The translations under genes and the position numbers were made by a program. From Paracamarosporium sp. OC-R06-R3 (Eukaryota > Ascomycota > Dothideomycetes > Pleosporales > Didymosphaeriaceae), in contig JACVRA010000095.1 of the NCBI GenBank assembly GCA_019828545.1, positions 65,305 through 129,304 of the forward strand: DNA of 64,000 nt. The letters are read 5' to 3'. Positions within the stretch are counted from its first letter, which is position 1. Each line of letters starts with the position of its first letter. Below the pieces are notes generated by a model. It saw only the letters and a program-made list of their open reading frames with translations, did not search any database and was not told the origin of the DNA. Positions 12,038 through 23,000 of the stretch are shown here, one piece after another.

Positions 12038-13894
12038 TTACGCTGGCAACGACCCACTCGTAGCCCAATAGACCGCATAATTGAAACCTTGCGCTTCGTA
12101 AAATGGCCCAATATTTACTGACTTTCCATCCGCAGTGCCCGTGAATGTAAGTCCCGTAGTTCCACTTCGCTTGACAGATCCAAGGTCAAGCTTTGGGTTC
12201 GCAGAGAGCGTGGTGCTACCATAGTTACCGCAAAGTACCGTGGGGCCAAAGGCAAGAGCTGCGACAGATTTGTTGTCGTTCGCAGGCACAACGCGCAGCT
12301 TCATTGGGAGCTTGATAGTTACCACATCGCCTGGGGCCCAAGTGCGAGAAAGCGTAGCATATGTGCCCGGGGTGGTGGTGATGGACTGCGTTGCTCCATT
12401 GACCGCGATGGTGGCGCCTGAGGTCCAGGACGGGATGCGAATCTTCATCGCCCAGTTGCCCGATCCGGTGATTGTCAGAGTCGTGGTGTCGCTCGCAGGG
12501 AAAGTGGTAGATTGGACAATGGTAACGCTGCGAGCCTTCCAGTTCAGCTTAGAGGGCGTAAAGAGATTGACATAAAGCGAGGAATCGTCGTAGAAGTAGA
12601 TTGAGTCCTGCATCTTGGTATTCGTCTCAATACCAGTTCCCTGGCAACACCAGTGAGAATCGTAGTCGGTGCTCCAAGTACCGCCTCCCCATGCTGGGCC
12701 AAGTCCACGGTGACCTCCAGGGTTTAGCGACGTGAAGTATGTGATGTGACCATGGTCTGTAGCTGGATTCTGTTGCCCAAGCATATGGTTGATGAGCGCA
12801 CGCTCGTAAAAATCGAAGTACGTGGCATCTGAAGGATTCATTGTGAATAGCTCACGCGTAAGCTTAAGCATGTTGTATGTGTTGCATCCCTCAGCAGTGT
12901 CGCTGTCCAGGTACGAAGCGATGGCATTGGGCGCATGGAAATGCTCTGCTTCACTGTTACCTCCGATCGCGTACGAATGTGCGTTGACAGTAAGCTTCCA
13001 AGCATTTCGTGCAATGTCGGCGTATTTAGAGGTGCCTGTAGCCTTGAACTCCCGTGCTGCGCCGATCCATTTTGGCACCTGTGTGTTTGCATGTAGCCCA
13101 TCGAGCTTGTCCTGGTTGGATGCAAGGGGATCGAAAACGGCGGCATGATCGAATCGTTGTGCTACGGTAAGCCACTTTTTTTCGCCTGTCTGATGATATA
13201 TATCTGCAAGAACTTCATTCATGCCTCCAAACTCAGTTTGCATCACCTTTTGCATCTGATCGTAGCTTAATTTGCTAGTACGTGTGTCCACCCAACCTGC
13301 AAAAGCAAGCAAGACTGTCTTCGCATTTGCATCACCAATCCAGCGATAGACGTCCAGCAGCCCGGCGAGCGTTTTGTGAATAGCGTAATAAGGCACGTTG
13401 CCGTTGCTGAGAGTGCCATTCTCCAATTTTGTGAACTCGGATTCTGGGAAGCCAGACAAGTATCCGGTGCTGAAGCCAGCGGCTGCGTTGTTCTTCTGGC
13501 ATTTGAGAAGTTCTGCTGCAAAGCTTGTGGCTCGGTCCCGACATGTTGTATCTCCGAGCTGTGCGTAGCATTGCGCCCATGCAGTGAGGAAATGACCTTG
13601 CATATGCGTGCGGAAAGGGAAGTCAGGAGCATCCCAGCCACCATTTGCCGTTGCGCCGCTCGTAGATAGCTTGTGGTTCAAGCGAAAGTTGTAGAGGAGA
13701 CGATTGGTGTCCACGAATTTGAGATAGCTGAGCGTACGGTTCTGGTTGGCCATGAACCTGCTGCTGGTAAGAGAGACTTGGTTAATGTCGAACGGGTGTG
13801 CTGAGACGCCCGTCTCTGTGACTACGGGCGCAACCTGTGCCGCCACTGGAATAGTCACTCCATAGAAGCTGAGCAGCGTAGCGAAGAGACGCAT
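12038..13894 (-). CDS. Secreted GH127/DUF1680 beta-L-arabinofuranosidase-like enzyme
   Basis: This is a single exon of 618 residues with an N-terminal signal peptide (MRLFATLLSFYGVTIPVAA). The body is the DUF1680/GH127 (alpha/alpha)6 domain, recognisable from GHFLTAWAQCYAQLGD, NVPYYAIHKTLAGLLDVY and AEGCNTYNMLKLTRELF. Glu335, Cys337, Cys416 and Cys417 (EGC and HWCCQGTG) match in spacing the zinc-binding residues of bacterial beta-L-arabinofuranosidase, in which the first Cys of the pair is the nucleophile. A Glu in SEAEHF, about 18-20 residues before EGC, is the candidate acid/base. A C-terminal beta-sandwich follows. The likely role is removal of beta-linked L-arabinose or related sugars from plant polymers or glycoproteins. 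The related family GH146 is an alternative label. Confidence 0.88.
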   Translation of the reverse strand: MRLFATLLSFYGVTIPVAAQVAPVVTETGVSAHPFDINQVSLTSSRFMANQNRTLSYLKFVDTNRLLYNFRLNHKLSTSGATANGGWDAPDFPFRTHMQGHFLTAWAQCYAQLGDTTCRDRATSFAAELLKCQKNNAAAGFSTGYLSGFPESEFTKLENGTLSNGNVPYYAIHKTLAGLLDVYRWIGDANAKTVLLAFAGWVDTRTSKLSYDQMQKVMQTEFGGMNEVLADIYHQTGEKKWLTVAQRFDHAAVFDPLASNQDKLDGLHANTQVPKWIGAAREFKATGTSKYADIARNAWKLTVNAHSYAIGGNSEAEHFHAPNAIASYLDSDTAEGCNTYNMLKLTRELFTMNPSDATYFDFYERALINHMLGQQNPATDHGHITYFTSLNPGGHRGLGPAWGGGTWSTDYDSHWCCQGTGIETNTKMQDSIYFYDDSSLYVNLFTPSKLNWKARSVTIVQSTTFPASDTTTLTITGSGNWAMKIRIPSWTSGATIAVNGATQSITTTPGTYATLSRTWAPGDVVTIKLPMKLRVVPANDNKSVAALAFGPTVLCGNYGSTTLSANPKLDLGSVKRSGTTGLTFTGTADGKSVNIGPFYEAQGFNYAVYWATSGSLPA

Positions 13895-14856
13895 CTTGGT
13901 GAAACAATGCCCTGCTCTTGCAGAGTGGCTATAGCATGCGAGATCGTGTACGCGAGGAGTGGCAGAGTTTTGTTCCTTGCGCCCTGCTATATTTAAGACA
14001 TTCCGTGAAAGGCAGATATCAATGGAATAATTTTTGGAATTAGATTGCGGTCGCTTTGCATACAGAGCTGCGAGATCAGAGACGCACCGATCTTATCGGT
14101 GGATAAATTGAACACCGGTAACTAGACGTTTACATAGGAACTCCACTCTCACAGCTGATCCACAGATCGGGTGAACTGTTTCCCGATGCATCATGAAATC
14201 TTGTAACCCTAGTAGTCCATGTCACAGACTAGTGATACTAACTAAATGCGTAGGACTAGTTACATGGGGTAGGAGAGCGATCGGCACCTCATCGAATCCT
14301 GTAGTGCGGGGAAAAAGATGTCGACCAGGGTATGCTAGTTCCTCCGAACCTAACAATCATTATTCTCCGTTTTCTGCCGAGGTAATCAACTATGCCTATT
14401 GAGCTGGACTCAGACCTAAGCAGATTATGAGGAAGTACCGCTGTTCTACGCCCACTGTAAAGACGATATAAGCAAGAATAATTGAGAATTAAGTTTGCAA
14501 ACATAAAGAAAAGGACAATTATCGATGCAATCTAAGATTCTGAATAAGTTGGGTATACGGGACGCAAGGTGATTTCTCCAATACGTTGTAAGCCACTCAA
14601 GACCGATACGTCTCTGTTGACGCAAAACAACAACGCCACCATCGCTAAAATTCCTAAGGTTTCCAGCCTCACAACCGTTATGAGCCGACTTAGTTCGAAG
14701 GAATAGACATATGATGGTGTGTCTGATGAAAACTTCCGGTTGATGTACAATTACCGGAAAAATGTCGGAGTATCATCAGTGTTGGTACCGCCCGCTCTGG
14801 AGTAATGCACCGCACTTAAAGAAAGTCCTGTTTCTGTGCGACTGGAGCTGAAGTGT
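13895..14856. other. Intergenic; promoter of the GH127 gene
   Basis: This gap is just under 1 kb. Near 13985-14000 the minus strand reads a TATA-like TTAAATATAG about 100 bp before the GH127 start. The rest is fairly AT-rich. Short open frames have no recognisable features. Confidence 0.45.
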
Positions 14857-16552
14857 CTAGCGGTTTTGAACAAGCCAGATCTGGTCTTGGTCGCTTAAGC
14901 CTACATTGATATCCAGGGTATCCGGTGAAACGGTAGGTGACACGGCACTGGGAAAGGTGCCAGGGGGCTGACCGTCTGGAGAGGATACATCGTCAGAGTC
15001 GGCATTGGATCTCAGTATGGGAATGTCGTTGTTATCAGCGCTAGAATTGTGGTCGTGAATCGTCTGTTCATTGGGTCCGTCAATGTTGAACGTGACCCTT
15101 AGAGCCTCATCAGCACCCAGAGCAACCTCATTGTCGCCGATGGTGGGATCTACGCCTTGAATAACTTCCGCGTCTGGTAGATCTTCCTCTTCCCCATTTC
15201 CAGCATCATCCTCATCCTCATCCTCACTGTCGTCTTCGTCCTCGTCGTCATCTTCACCCTCGGCATCATCCTCACCGTCACCTTCATCCTGTTGCTGAGG
15301 TTGAGCTGGAGGCTGCGGAATATTAAATACGATACCTTGATCGATGAGCTCGATCTGAAGCTGCATCAACGCGTCCTCCCGCTCTTCTGGATCTATGCTC
15401 TCAAGCATAGCCCTACGGTCCGGATCGACATGGGTTAGAATTTGCTCCCACATACCATCTACTTCTTGATTGGTCTCCTCGTCGTCCTCACCATCATCGC
15501 CGTTATCGCCTTCTTGGTTCAAATGGATCAAATGCTCACGGCGGGTTCGACCGTCACGATTGAGGCCTGTATCTCGATGGTAGCCATCCTGATTGTAGCC
15601 TTCATCGTCGTACCTCGCGGCACCGTACTGAGGACAGCCATGCATGCCGGTCCATTCTTTTCCACAAACGTAGCAGAAGCTGTTCCCGCACTCGCACGTG
15701 ATATGGTTGCAGGCTAGAGTTGCGTTAGCTTTCGATTCGTTTCTGATACCAGTCCACGAAAAAGTTCTTGGAAATAGCCTGCAGCTGTATCTGCCTCTGC
15801 ATTGTGCAGGACCTATGATTCAGATGCAGTCTGTACAGGATGATGTACAGACACTGACCAGTCATCGCTGGGAGGCTAGCCTTCATCAAGGAAACTCTGG
15901 AGTAATGAAGATAGGATACGGTTACCGGCAGTTCTAGAAACTTTCTCAGTCAATTTACCGTGGGACATACCTTCAATGAGCTCTACGGTTGCACCGCAGT
16001 CAAAGCACTCCTTGTATCCCTTCTCGTTGACAGTCTCCTTGAACTCCTGATCGTGATCCTCAACCTTACAAGTGTGGCCTTCGATTCCATCAGTAAGTAG
16101 CATCTTGCAGGAACAGCAAGTGGTTTTGAAGCAATCGTCTTCATCGCAAACAACATAAGTGATGCTTGAGTCTGCATCCTTGATATGACCGTTCGGGGGT
16201 AGGAACTTCCCGCAAGCTGGGCTGGCGCAATATACACGGTACCTGCTTGTGTAAGCTGTAGGTTCAGAGTACGTCAGATACAAACTACTTACTTGCGCAA
16301 GATGGTATATTCTCCCTGCTCCTTCAAGCGGAACGCCGATTGCACATTTTCGGGAACATGTTCGGCAAACCGATCTAGCAACACGGGTTCGTTGCAACAT
16401 CGCGGGGGAAATAAGCTCTCATTTTCGGTAGCTTGCTCGAAGAAGTCGGCAATGCAACCATTCCGGCAGGCCCAGTGTTTGAAACACGGAAGTTCAAGCA
16501 ATGGCTGCTCCTCGTTGTCCGCCTCTCCACAGATCACACACTCGCGTGGCAT
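14857..16552 (-). CDS. RBR (RING1-IBR-RING2) E3 ubiquitin ligase with acidic C-terminus
   Basis: The predicted exons are 16552-16293, 16242-15971 and 15713-14857, giving 462 residues. RING1 starts at once (ECVICGE), with later cysteines in CFKHWACRNGC and PPRCC. The IBR has VYCASPACGKF, CDEDDC, CCSC and GHTC. RING2 is completed only by joining exons 2 and 3: CFDCGATVELIEGACNHITCECG. In that sequence Cys184 (NHITC) is placed like the HHARI catalytic cysteine that carries ubiquitin as a thioester. The last 240 residues hold a long Asp/Glu-rich, disordered tract and no domain I know. The second intron is long for this genome (257 bp) and contains an open stretch, but leaving it out gives the exact RING2 spacing. 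The acidic tail may be regulatory; that is inference. Confidence 0.85.
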
Positions 16553-17848
16553 ACTGGCTAGCAAGATCACTGACTCTCGTGATTTCCGCTCTGGACTTAG
16601 ACCTTAATATGTGAAACCCCAAACCGTGCTCCTTGTTCGGTTAGCTGAGATGCGGGTGTTGGTCGCTGAAGACTGACCAGTGTTGAGAGTGGAGCGTAGA
16701 GGGTAGCGAAGGTTAGACGCGAAACTTGTCATCGATTGGAGAGCTTATAAAGCGTCAAACGCGTTGAGTGAATTGTACGCCCAAGTTACGCACGGACCAA
16801 CGCCGAATAGTATCAGAGGCCAGCCTAATTCACCCTCAAGATAAGATTGCCAGACTTGAATGAAAACGATTCCTTAATGTATCAAGCGCAATGTTGAGTA
16901 ACTGGTCCGCAACGTTGCAAAAGTGAAAATTCTAGGAGACAGGTGCCGTTTTCCGTTGGGCAAGGCTTTGTCAAGACACGACACCTGGTAGGTGGATCGT
17001 ATCCGTGGTGGGCTGCACGATCTCAACGTAAAACAAAGAATGACAAAATGCAGGAAAGACCTGTTCAGTCTAGGTGACGAGGGTTGGAAGGTATAAATAC
17101 GACTACGGAAGGGCAGGGAAAGGCTCGACCGTATGGGGTACAGTCGCGCTGCCTGATAGGCACCGACTGTGGCTCAGCCAATGAAACGCCTAAGCCACGG
17201 CTGCGCATGGTTTGCTCCGACCGTATATGCTTTGTGATTGTGCTCTAGGGTGGTATACGAGCTCATCTTTCCGTTTCTCAACCGCCCACGGTTCAAAGCA
17301 TTTGAAAGTTGCCTGCTCTGCGTAGCGGTGAAGGTGAAGGTAATGCGCTAACTTAAGTCGCGTAATCGTCGGATGACATCGACCTGATTTGTTATGTTCG
17401 CGTCTTGAAGCCACGACAAAACCCTGGGCTGAACATCGATGGATGTTGGGAAAAGCTGACAACCTTGTGCCTCTGAAGCTCCACCCAAAACCGGCACGCT
17501 AAATGCCGTCGATCGGTACGATTTTCACAAAACCCTCGAGACCAGATCGCGTGCCTTCGAAACTGGGCCTTCAAATTTCAAACTGTAGTTATATACTACA
17601 AGCATTCAATCGTCCGATACCCGTCGTCTCGATGGTATATAGTATCACGTGATCATCGATTGACATCACGTGCTTGCCATCAGTATTTGTGCATTTCCCC
17701 AGAGTCCTAACTCTGACAAGTTCTTTTGATTTGCAAAAACAAAACCGGAATTGCTAAACGAGTGGACGAGGCAAAAAGCCTCCAAAACCCATCAGTGACA
17801 CTCTACTATACTATCTAGTTGATCCTTCCCCTTATACAAATCTTGCAT
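16553..17848. other. Intergenic, upstream of the RBR gene
   Basis: This is 1.3 kb with no supported gene. It includes a minus-strand TATAA near 16746-16751 for the RBR gene, an orphan plus-strand TATAAATA at 17092-17099, and a pair of ATCACGTG boxes near 17650 listed separately. Confidence 0.5.
17644..17672. promoter_or_regulatory. Paired ATCACGTG E-box sites
   Basis: Two copies of ATCACGTG lie 21 bp apart, at 17644-17651 and 17665-17672. The first extends to the palindrome ATCACGTGAT. CACGTG with this flank is a known binding core for bHLH factors such as Cbf1. Which gene it serves is unclear: it is about 1.1 kb upstream of the RBR gene and just past the 3' end of the small secreted protein gene. 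Confidence 0.4.
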
Positions 17849-18366
17849 TTAGGTTGCATGACACCCAACAGACCTCGCCTTATTATCAAAGTAGTACCCA
17901 TTGCAGTTGACCGTTGGATCGTTCCTATCGCACTCACACGGCGTCCCCTGATCCGGATTGCAAGGGAAATTCAAATCCTGAATATCCCAGTTCCACGCCC
18001 AAGTATATTCGCTACCTGAGCATTCCTGGCCGCTATCTTATTGTCAGGAATGTTCAATGTATTGAAAATTGAAGAACGGAAAAATTTATACCTGTATAAT
18101 TGGCAGTACCAGGCACCAAGGTCATTGGTGACACGGAGAGAAGATGCTTTTGCGTCGAGGTTCGTGGGTAGAGTGGGTGCGACGCAGGCAAATTCGCCTT
18201 CTGCTAGGTTGAAGTCGATCGTGTAGGATTGGCCGGCGAATCTTTGCTCTGTGTAGAGGGTGATGGAGGCGGAGGCGCGCTTTTGGATGGCTGGAGAGGG
18301 AACAGCAAGACCAAGGGTGGCGAGTGAAAGGTACAAAACGGTGGCAAATGCCTTCATGGTGACCAT
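17849..18366 (-). CDS. Small secreted cysteine-rich protein, effector-like
   Basis: The predicted exons are 18366-18092 and 18032-17849, giving 152 residues. Exon 2 is visible only after splicing. The intron (GTATAA...ATAG, 59 bp) joins YCQLY to SGQECSGSEYTWAWNWD, after which the frame runs through DLNFPCNPDQGTPCECD and NCNGYYFDNKARSVGC to a stop. Without the splice the frame loses all its later cysteines. The start MVTMKAFATVLYLSLATLGLAVP is a signal peptide, followed by a KR that could be a Kex2 site. The mature part has eight Cys and a beta-rich first half (SITLYTEQRFAGQSYTIDF) that recalls a beta/gamma-crystallin-like strand pattern. No enzyme motif is seen. It may be a host-interaction or cell-wall protein; function is unknown. 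Confidence 0.82.
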
Positions 18367-18448
18367 TGAAGTGGGGATATGAGTGAAGCGAGTGAAAAGA
18401 TGTGTGTGGAATTGCCGTATGATGCATCAATCCTAGGATTCAGCTTGG

Positions 18449-18456
18449 TATTTATA
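18449..18456 (-). promoter_or_regulatory. TATA box of the small secreted protein gene
   Basis: The minus strand reads TATAAATA about 83 bp before the ATG at 18366. This strong TATA element supports high, regulated expression of the downstream gene. Confidence 0.6.
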
Positions 18457-20070
18457 CAATTCCTTTTCTATCTGATCATTTTTCAAGGCGCTTTACTGCC
18501 TCTCATTACCTATATCATGCATGGACTTCTCTAATGCATCGCTCTGTGCCCCCGCCACTGACGGTAAACTTCCAAAGGATGCATCGAGTGCAGACTGTAT
18601 CTTACACCGTGCGCCTTTTGTCGTTGATGACACGACATATATGCGCATAACTGCTTGAATCATGGTCTGCTCAGCCGCGATTCGGCAAAGGCACTTTCTA
18701 TGGTACGCTCTGATCCGTGGATTTCGATCTGTTCACGCACGGTCCTTTGAGAGAACAGACAAGCCATGAGACCCAACCTATCTAGTTCGCCGCGAAGTGA
18801 ATGTATTCGGGCCTACAGTCTGCTAACAGTCTTCCCCCTTGGTGTGCGGCACAGTCAACTCAGAGTCTGACATCGTAGCTATGACCCAAAGCACTGTCAA
18901 GTATGCTTCCATTTTGCCAGAACTTTAAAGACAACACTTAAAATCTAAGATAATCAAGTATCATGCAAACGAGTGCTTCGCCGCTGCACGGTAAGCCTGT
19001 TGATCTGCGTTCTGTTCGTGTAGTCAGATGTAGCTGACGGGCGTAAGCCCTGCATGAAACGATCGATAATCGAATATCATCGAGCACGAACCACATACGC
19101 ACCGTTCCCACACAGAGTCGAGTAGGTTTCAAAACTCGCTGCCGATGGCTTCCCAGTCCTTCAAAGAATCCTCCAACAGACCATCACAAGATATCGTGAT
19201 TTGCCGATAGACAAGGGGCGAAGTACGTGAACCATCTCACCTCATCATATACAAAAGCCCTTCATGTCATAAACTCGTTACGTTGCAATTTGTAATGCTA
19301 TATACTTCGAAATATACAACCTAGCGATTGTGCCCTCGTGATAGCAAAAGAAATATTATTTTAATCATGCTTCAGGATACAGTCTGGTTTAATACTGTAG
19401 CCGGGAAAGCTCAACAATTGCGGCTTGTATCCAGTACAACCTGTTACTTCCCCCTCGTGACGAAGAATTCCGTGACTGAAACTTTTCATTGGACTGATGG
19501 AACAGAAGATGCAGCGCGGTGATCCAACTCGGGGAAACACGGTAAAGCGAAATAAAGACACCTCATTACAATATGTCTCCCCCATTTTTCTTTTCACCCT
19601 GCAGCGTTAAACCTAAGAAAATGAGATGAAAAGAAAGATCCAACGTATGTTGATAGGTGGGTTGGTCGCGCAAGTGCTCCACTTTGACCATTATTACCGA
19701 AGGCAAATCCTTGAACTGGGCGCACATCTGCCATGTCCAGAACCATGCGCCGTTCGATGTGTGGCGTTAAGGAGGCCGGATCGCCAAGTCGAGAGGTGGA
19801 GATTGCTTGGCCGCCTAGCTACCAGTAAGCTATGGATACTTTAACGTTGAACTAGTCTGAGCTGTCATGTAAACACCATGCCATGCAAGCAAGCATAAAC
19901 GAGCGACAAAAACATAAAGTCCCAATGGAAAGTCATCCTGAAGGATTGTAATCGCCAGTCCGGGTATGAGATGTAAACCATAAGATGTAAGTATAGCAGA
20001 TTAATAAAGCAAGGTTCAAAACCAGTATGGTACGATCGATCCTACTCTCAGGGAAGGGCAGCCGAAAGCG
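18457..20070. other. Intergenic, no supported gene
   Basis: This is 1.6 kb between the small secreted protein promoter and the 3' end of the aminomutase gene. Open frames are short and featureless. I saw no tRNA, repeat array or transposon protein. Confidence 0.5.
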
Positions 20071-21934
20071 CTAGGGTAGGTAGCCAGCGTAGTATTCACC
20101 GAGACTACCTTGTCCACTATCCTTCATAAACTCTTCTGGCTGGGTCGACTTGTACTTGTGCATGAGATCCTGTTGTTCTCGCAATCTTTTGATCTCTTCG
20201 ACAGTCGTGGGTAATGGGAGCGGGTCGTAGTATGTATATGTCCTTTGTCCCTTCACGCCTGGTAGTCCCGGTGCACTCCAAGTAGAAATCCCAGTTGTCT
20301 CATCATACGAGTCCCACGTAGAAGCAAGCCGCTTGCCACCACCACCTGGGAGGTCGACCACGAAAGAAGGCATCATGAAGCCCGATAGAGTTCCGCGAAG
20401 TTCTTTGTCTAGCTTGAGCATGACCTTCAATGGAGTCCTGAGGTCCTCGACACTTCTAGTGAGATCGTGTTGATACACGTAGTACTGTGATGATCAGCAA
20501 TGGGCCATAGAACACGACGGATAACTCACAGGCTGTATGTTGATATCGGCCAAGGACTTGATGAGAGCGCTCATGGTCCTAAAGTCATCGTTGACTCCTC
20601 GTTGGAGTACAGTTTGATTGCGCACAATGACCCCATTCTGAAACAAGTGATCTGCCGCTTTCTTAACGATCCACGTAACCTCTTTCGGATGATTGAAGTG
20701 GGTGTGCCAGCAAACTTGTTTACCCATATTCCGTCCTTGGTTTGACAAATTAATCAAGGTGCTTCCCCATGCATCCTCTTTGTCAAGAATTCGACCGGGG
20801 TGAACGCTCAGGCCTTTAGAGGCGATGCGGAAGCGCCGAATATGAGGGATACTAAGAAGTCGTTCACCAATCATTTTGAGAAGCTCCGGAGACAATTGAT
20901 ATATGTCGCCCCCGGAAACGACAATATCTTGAAGGCTCTCATCTTTTTCAATGTGCTGAAACATACTTTCCCAGCGTTTTTTACTGGGTTTCTGAGGTAG
21001 CTTGGGTGTCGAACCAGTAGCTGGTCCAACCATATAGGCTCGTGTGCAGTATCTGCAATACACAGGGCAGTTCGAGGTTGCCAGAAACAATGCCCTACCG
21101 GGGTAACGGTGGACAAGGCCTGGTACGGGGGAGTCTGCCTTCTCCCCCAAAGAATCCAAGGTAAGGGCAGGATGATCAGGTAACAGGCTGCTCTTGAGAG
21201 TAATGAATTGCATCCGAATAGGATCGTCCAGAGGGCTCTTCCAATCCACAAGTGACAGAATTTCAGGCGTAAGCCTGACCTGCATAGAAGCAATATTCAA
21301 CCCCGCCATGACGTCTTGAATAAGGTCGTCCCTCGTCTTGATGTGTTGCAGAATGGGGTTCTTGGAAGTTGGCAAGCTTTCGGGAAGCACATCGAGCAAG
21401 AAGCGCGCAAGGTCTTTTGCTGATTTGACAGTGTGTTGAACCTACATCTGGAGTCAGCTTTCTCACTTAAGACTGTACCAATGTGGGACTACTAGCCTGA
21501 AATTTTTGGCTTATGAATTCTTCGGGGGTTATGGTTTCCCACTCGGGTACATGAGCCCAGTAACGAAACCCATCGTCTTCCCCTGGAACTGCTTCCGGGT
21601 GGCCATGTGATGAAGGGAGGTTGCGAGTGTCGGGTTGATCGGGTTCCAGGGATTGGTTTATGGGACCAATGTCGCGGGTGATAGGGAGGGGTCGCTTGAG
21701 TTCATACGGGTTGGGTAAATCATGGACCTGAGGCTGAATGGGGAGGGCTGCGCTCGTTAAGCCTCGGAGCTGGTACGCATACCAAGAATGACAGGCGACT
21801 CGTGCGGATACTGGAGCTGTTCGAAGTGAAATGCTACTTGATCCAAGGTCCTTGGCCGTCCCGAAAGGAGACCTAATGTTTTGGAGCAGGCCCTTCCGTA
21901 GCGCTTGTCGGGCTGTCAAAAGCCCTTGCGCCAT
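20071..21934 (-). CDS. Lysine 2,3-aminomutase-like radical SAM enzyme, mitochondrial leader
   Basis: Exons are 21934-21497, 21441-20530 and 20484-20071, giving 587 residues. The ATG at 21934 starts a basic, hydroxylated leader (MAQGLLTARQALRKGLLQNI) of mitochondrial type. The radical SAM motif CPVYCRYC has Cys271, 275 and 278 for the 4Fe-4S cluster. VNDD and FVVDLPGGGGK include the conserved Asp residues and the PLP-binding Lys (about residue 501) of bacterial lysine 2,3-aminomutase. Known members turn L-lysine into beta-lysine with SAM and PLP. All key residues are present, so an active enzyme is likely, on lysine or a related amino acid. The protein is longer than bacterial KamA, mainly through its N-terminal extension. 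The first intron has to be GC-AG to keep the frame. No beta-lysine acetyltransferase gene is in the window. Confidence 0.9.
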
Positions 21935-23000
21935 CTTTGAATATGGCCGAAGTCTGCTGCATCCGAAGGCTCCACAATATGAACACCTCAGCAATGCTTC
22001 AAGAAGGGGAAGGTATGCTGGTAGACTGTTCTTTTGGTCTGGAGAGTCTTTTGAAGTTCTTAAAGAATGTTGACAGCTGCCAAAGCGTACAAATATTATT
22101 GCATTCAACTGGCGGCAGTCGGCGCCCATTTATCTTGTCGGAAAGGATTTGGAAACGTCCCTGTCGTGCGGCATCCTTCGGAGACGTGACACAACCCGGG
22201 AGCCTGGTAGAAGTTTGAAGCCAGTCGGTACTCTGCCCCAATCTGAGGTGCGCCAAGTGGTGCAGAGGAAACATCGGAACAGACCCTGTTCAAGGACGTC
22301 TTAGGAGGGGCATACACGTACGCTCCAAGGAAGCATTTGCCAACCTCGTTGTAGGATCGACCCCCGGATGAGAAATCGACCTAACAGGGAAAATGCTCGA
22401 ATCAGATGTAGTCATGTATGGCGGCTGCAACGAGCGGAATTAACAGCAGTGGCTCCAGCTTGGGCAGCGTTAACACAAGCATGGAACTTAAGAGAGGGAT
22501 CTGGTGTCATTGGGCGAAGATCCGGTAAGAGAGTCCCACCGCTTTTCGTGAAGCCCCACCTCCAGGGCGACATGATGAGAATTCGAAGCTGCATATCATG
22601 GTATGAGGACAACGCTGCAGCTTCTGATCAGAAGTAAGCAATATGACATAGTGTGGGGATGAGAGAAACAAGGGCCGGGAGAGCTCGGTCCTACCACGCT
22701 ATCAGCAATTGAACGGGGGTATGAATCCGAAAATCAGAAGCAATATGATACTCTAGCTCAACGCCACCAAATTTTATGCGTGAGGTCGTGTGTGATACTG
22801 TGATACGAACTATGCAGTTGGGATACTGTGGTTGCAGGCCACCACGGAAACTAGGCCCGAAACGGCGCTGTGGAACGCGGGCCCGTGCACTATCCCGCAG
22901 TGACGAAAAGCATCGTGACTATTCGTAACCCATATTCACACTGCACCGTGCCCCACCCTTACACGCGCTCAAACGACGTCCGCATTTCCTCTTCCTCGTC
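21935..23000. other. Divergent promoter region, no supported gene
   Basis: About 1.07 kb lie between the starts of the aminomutase (minus) and Get2-like (plus) genes. The region should hold both promoters. Open frames here are short and unconvincing. Confidence 0.5.

Noticed and set aside
15876..15971. Read-through of exon 2 of the RBR gene
   Set aside because: The frame continues past the donor, but it would break the RING2 spacing, which is exact when the 257-bp intron is removed.
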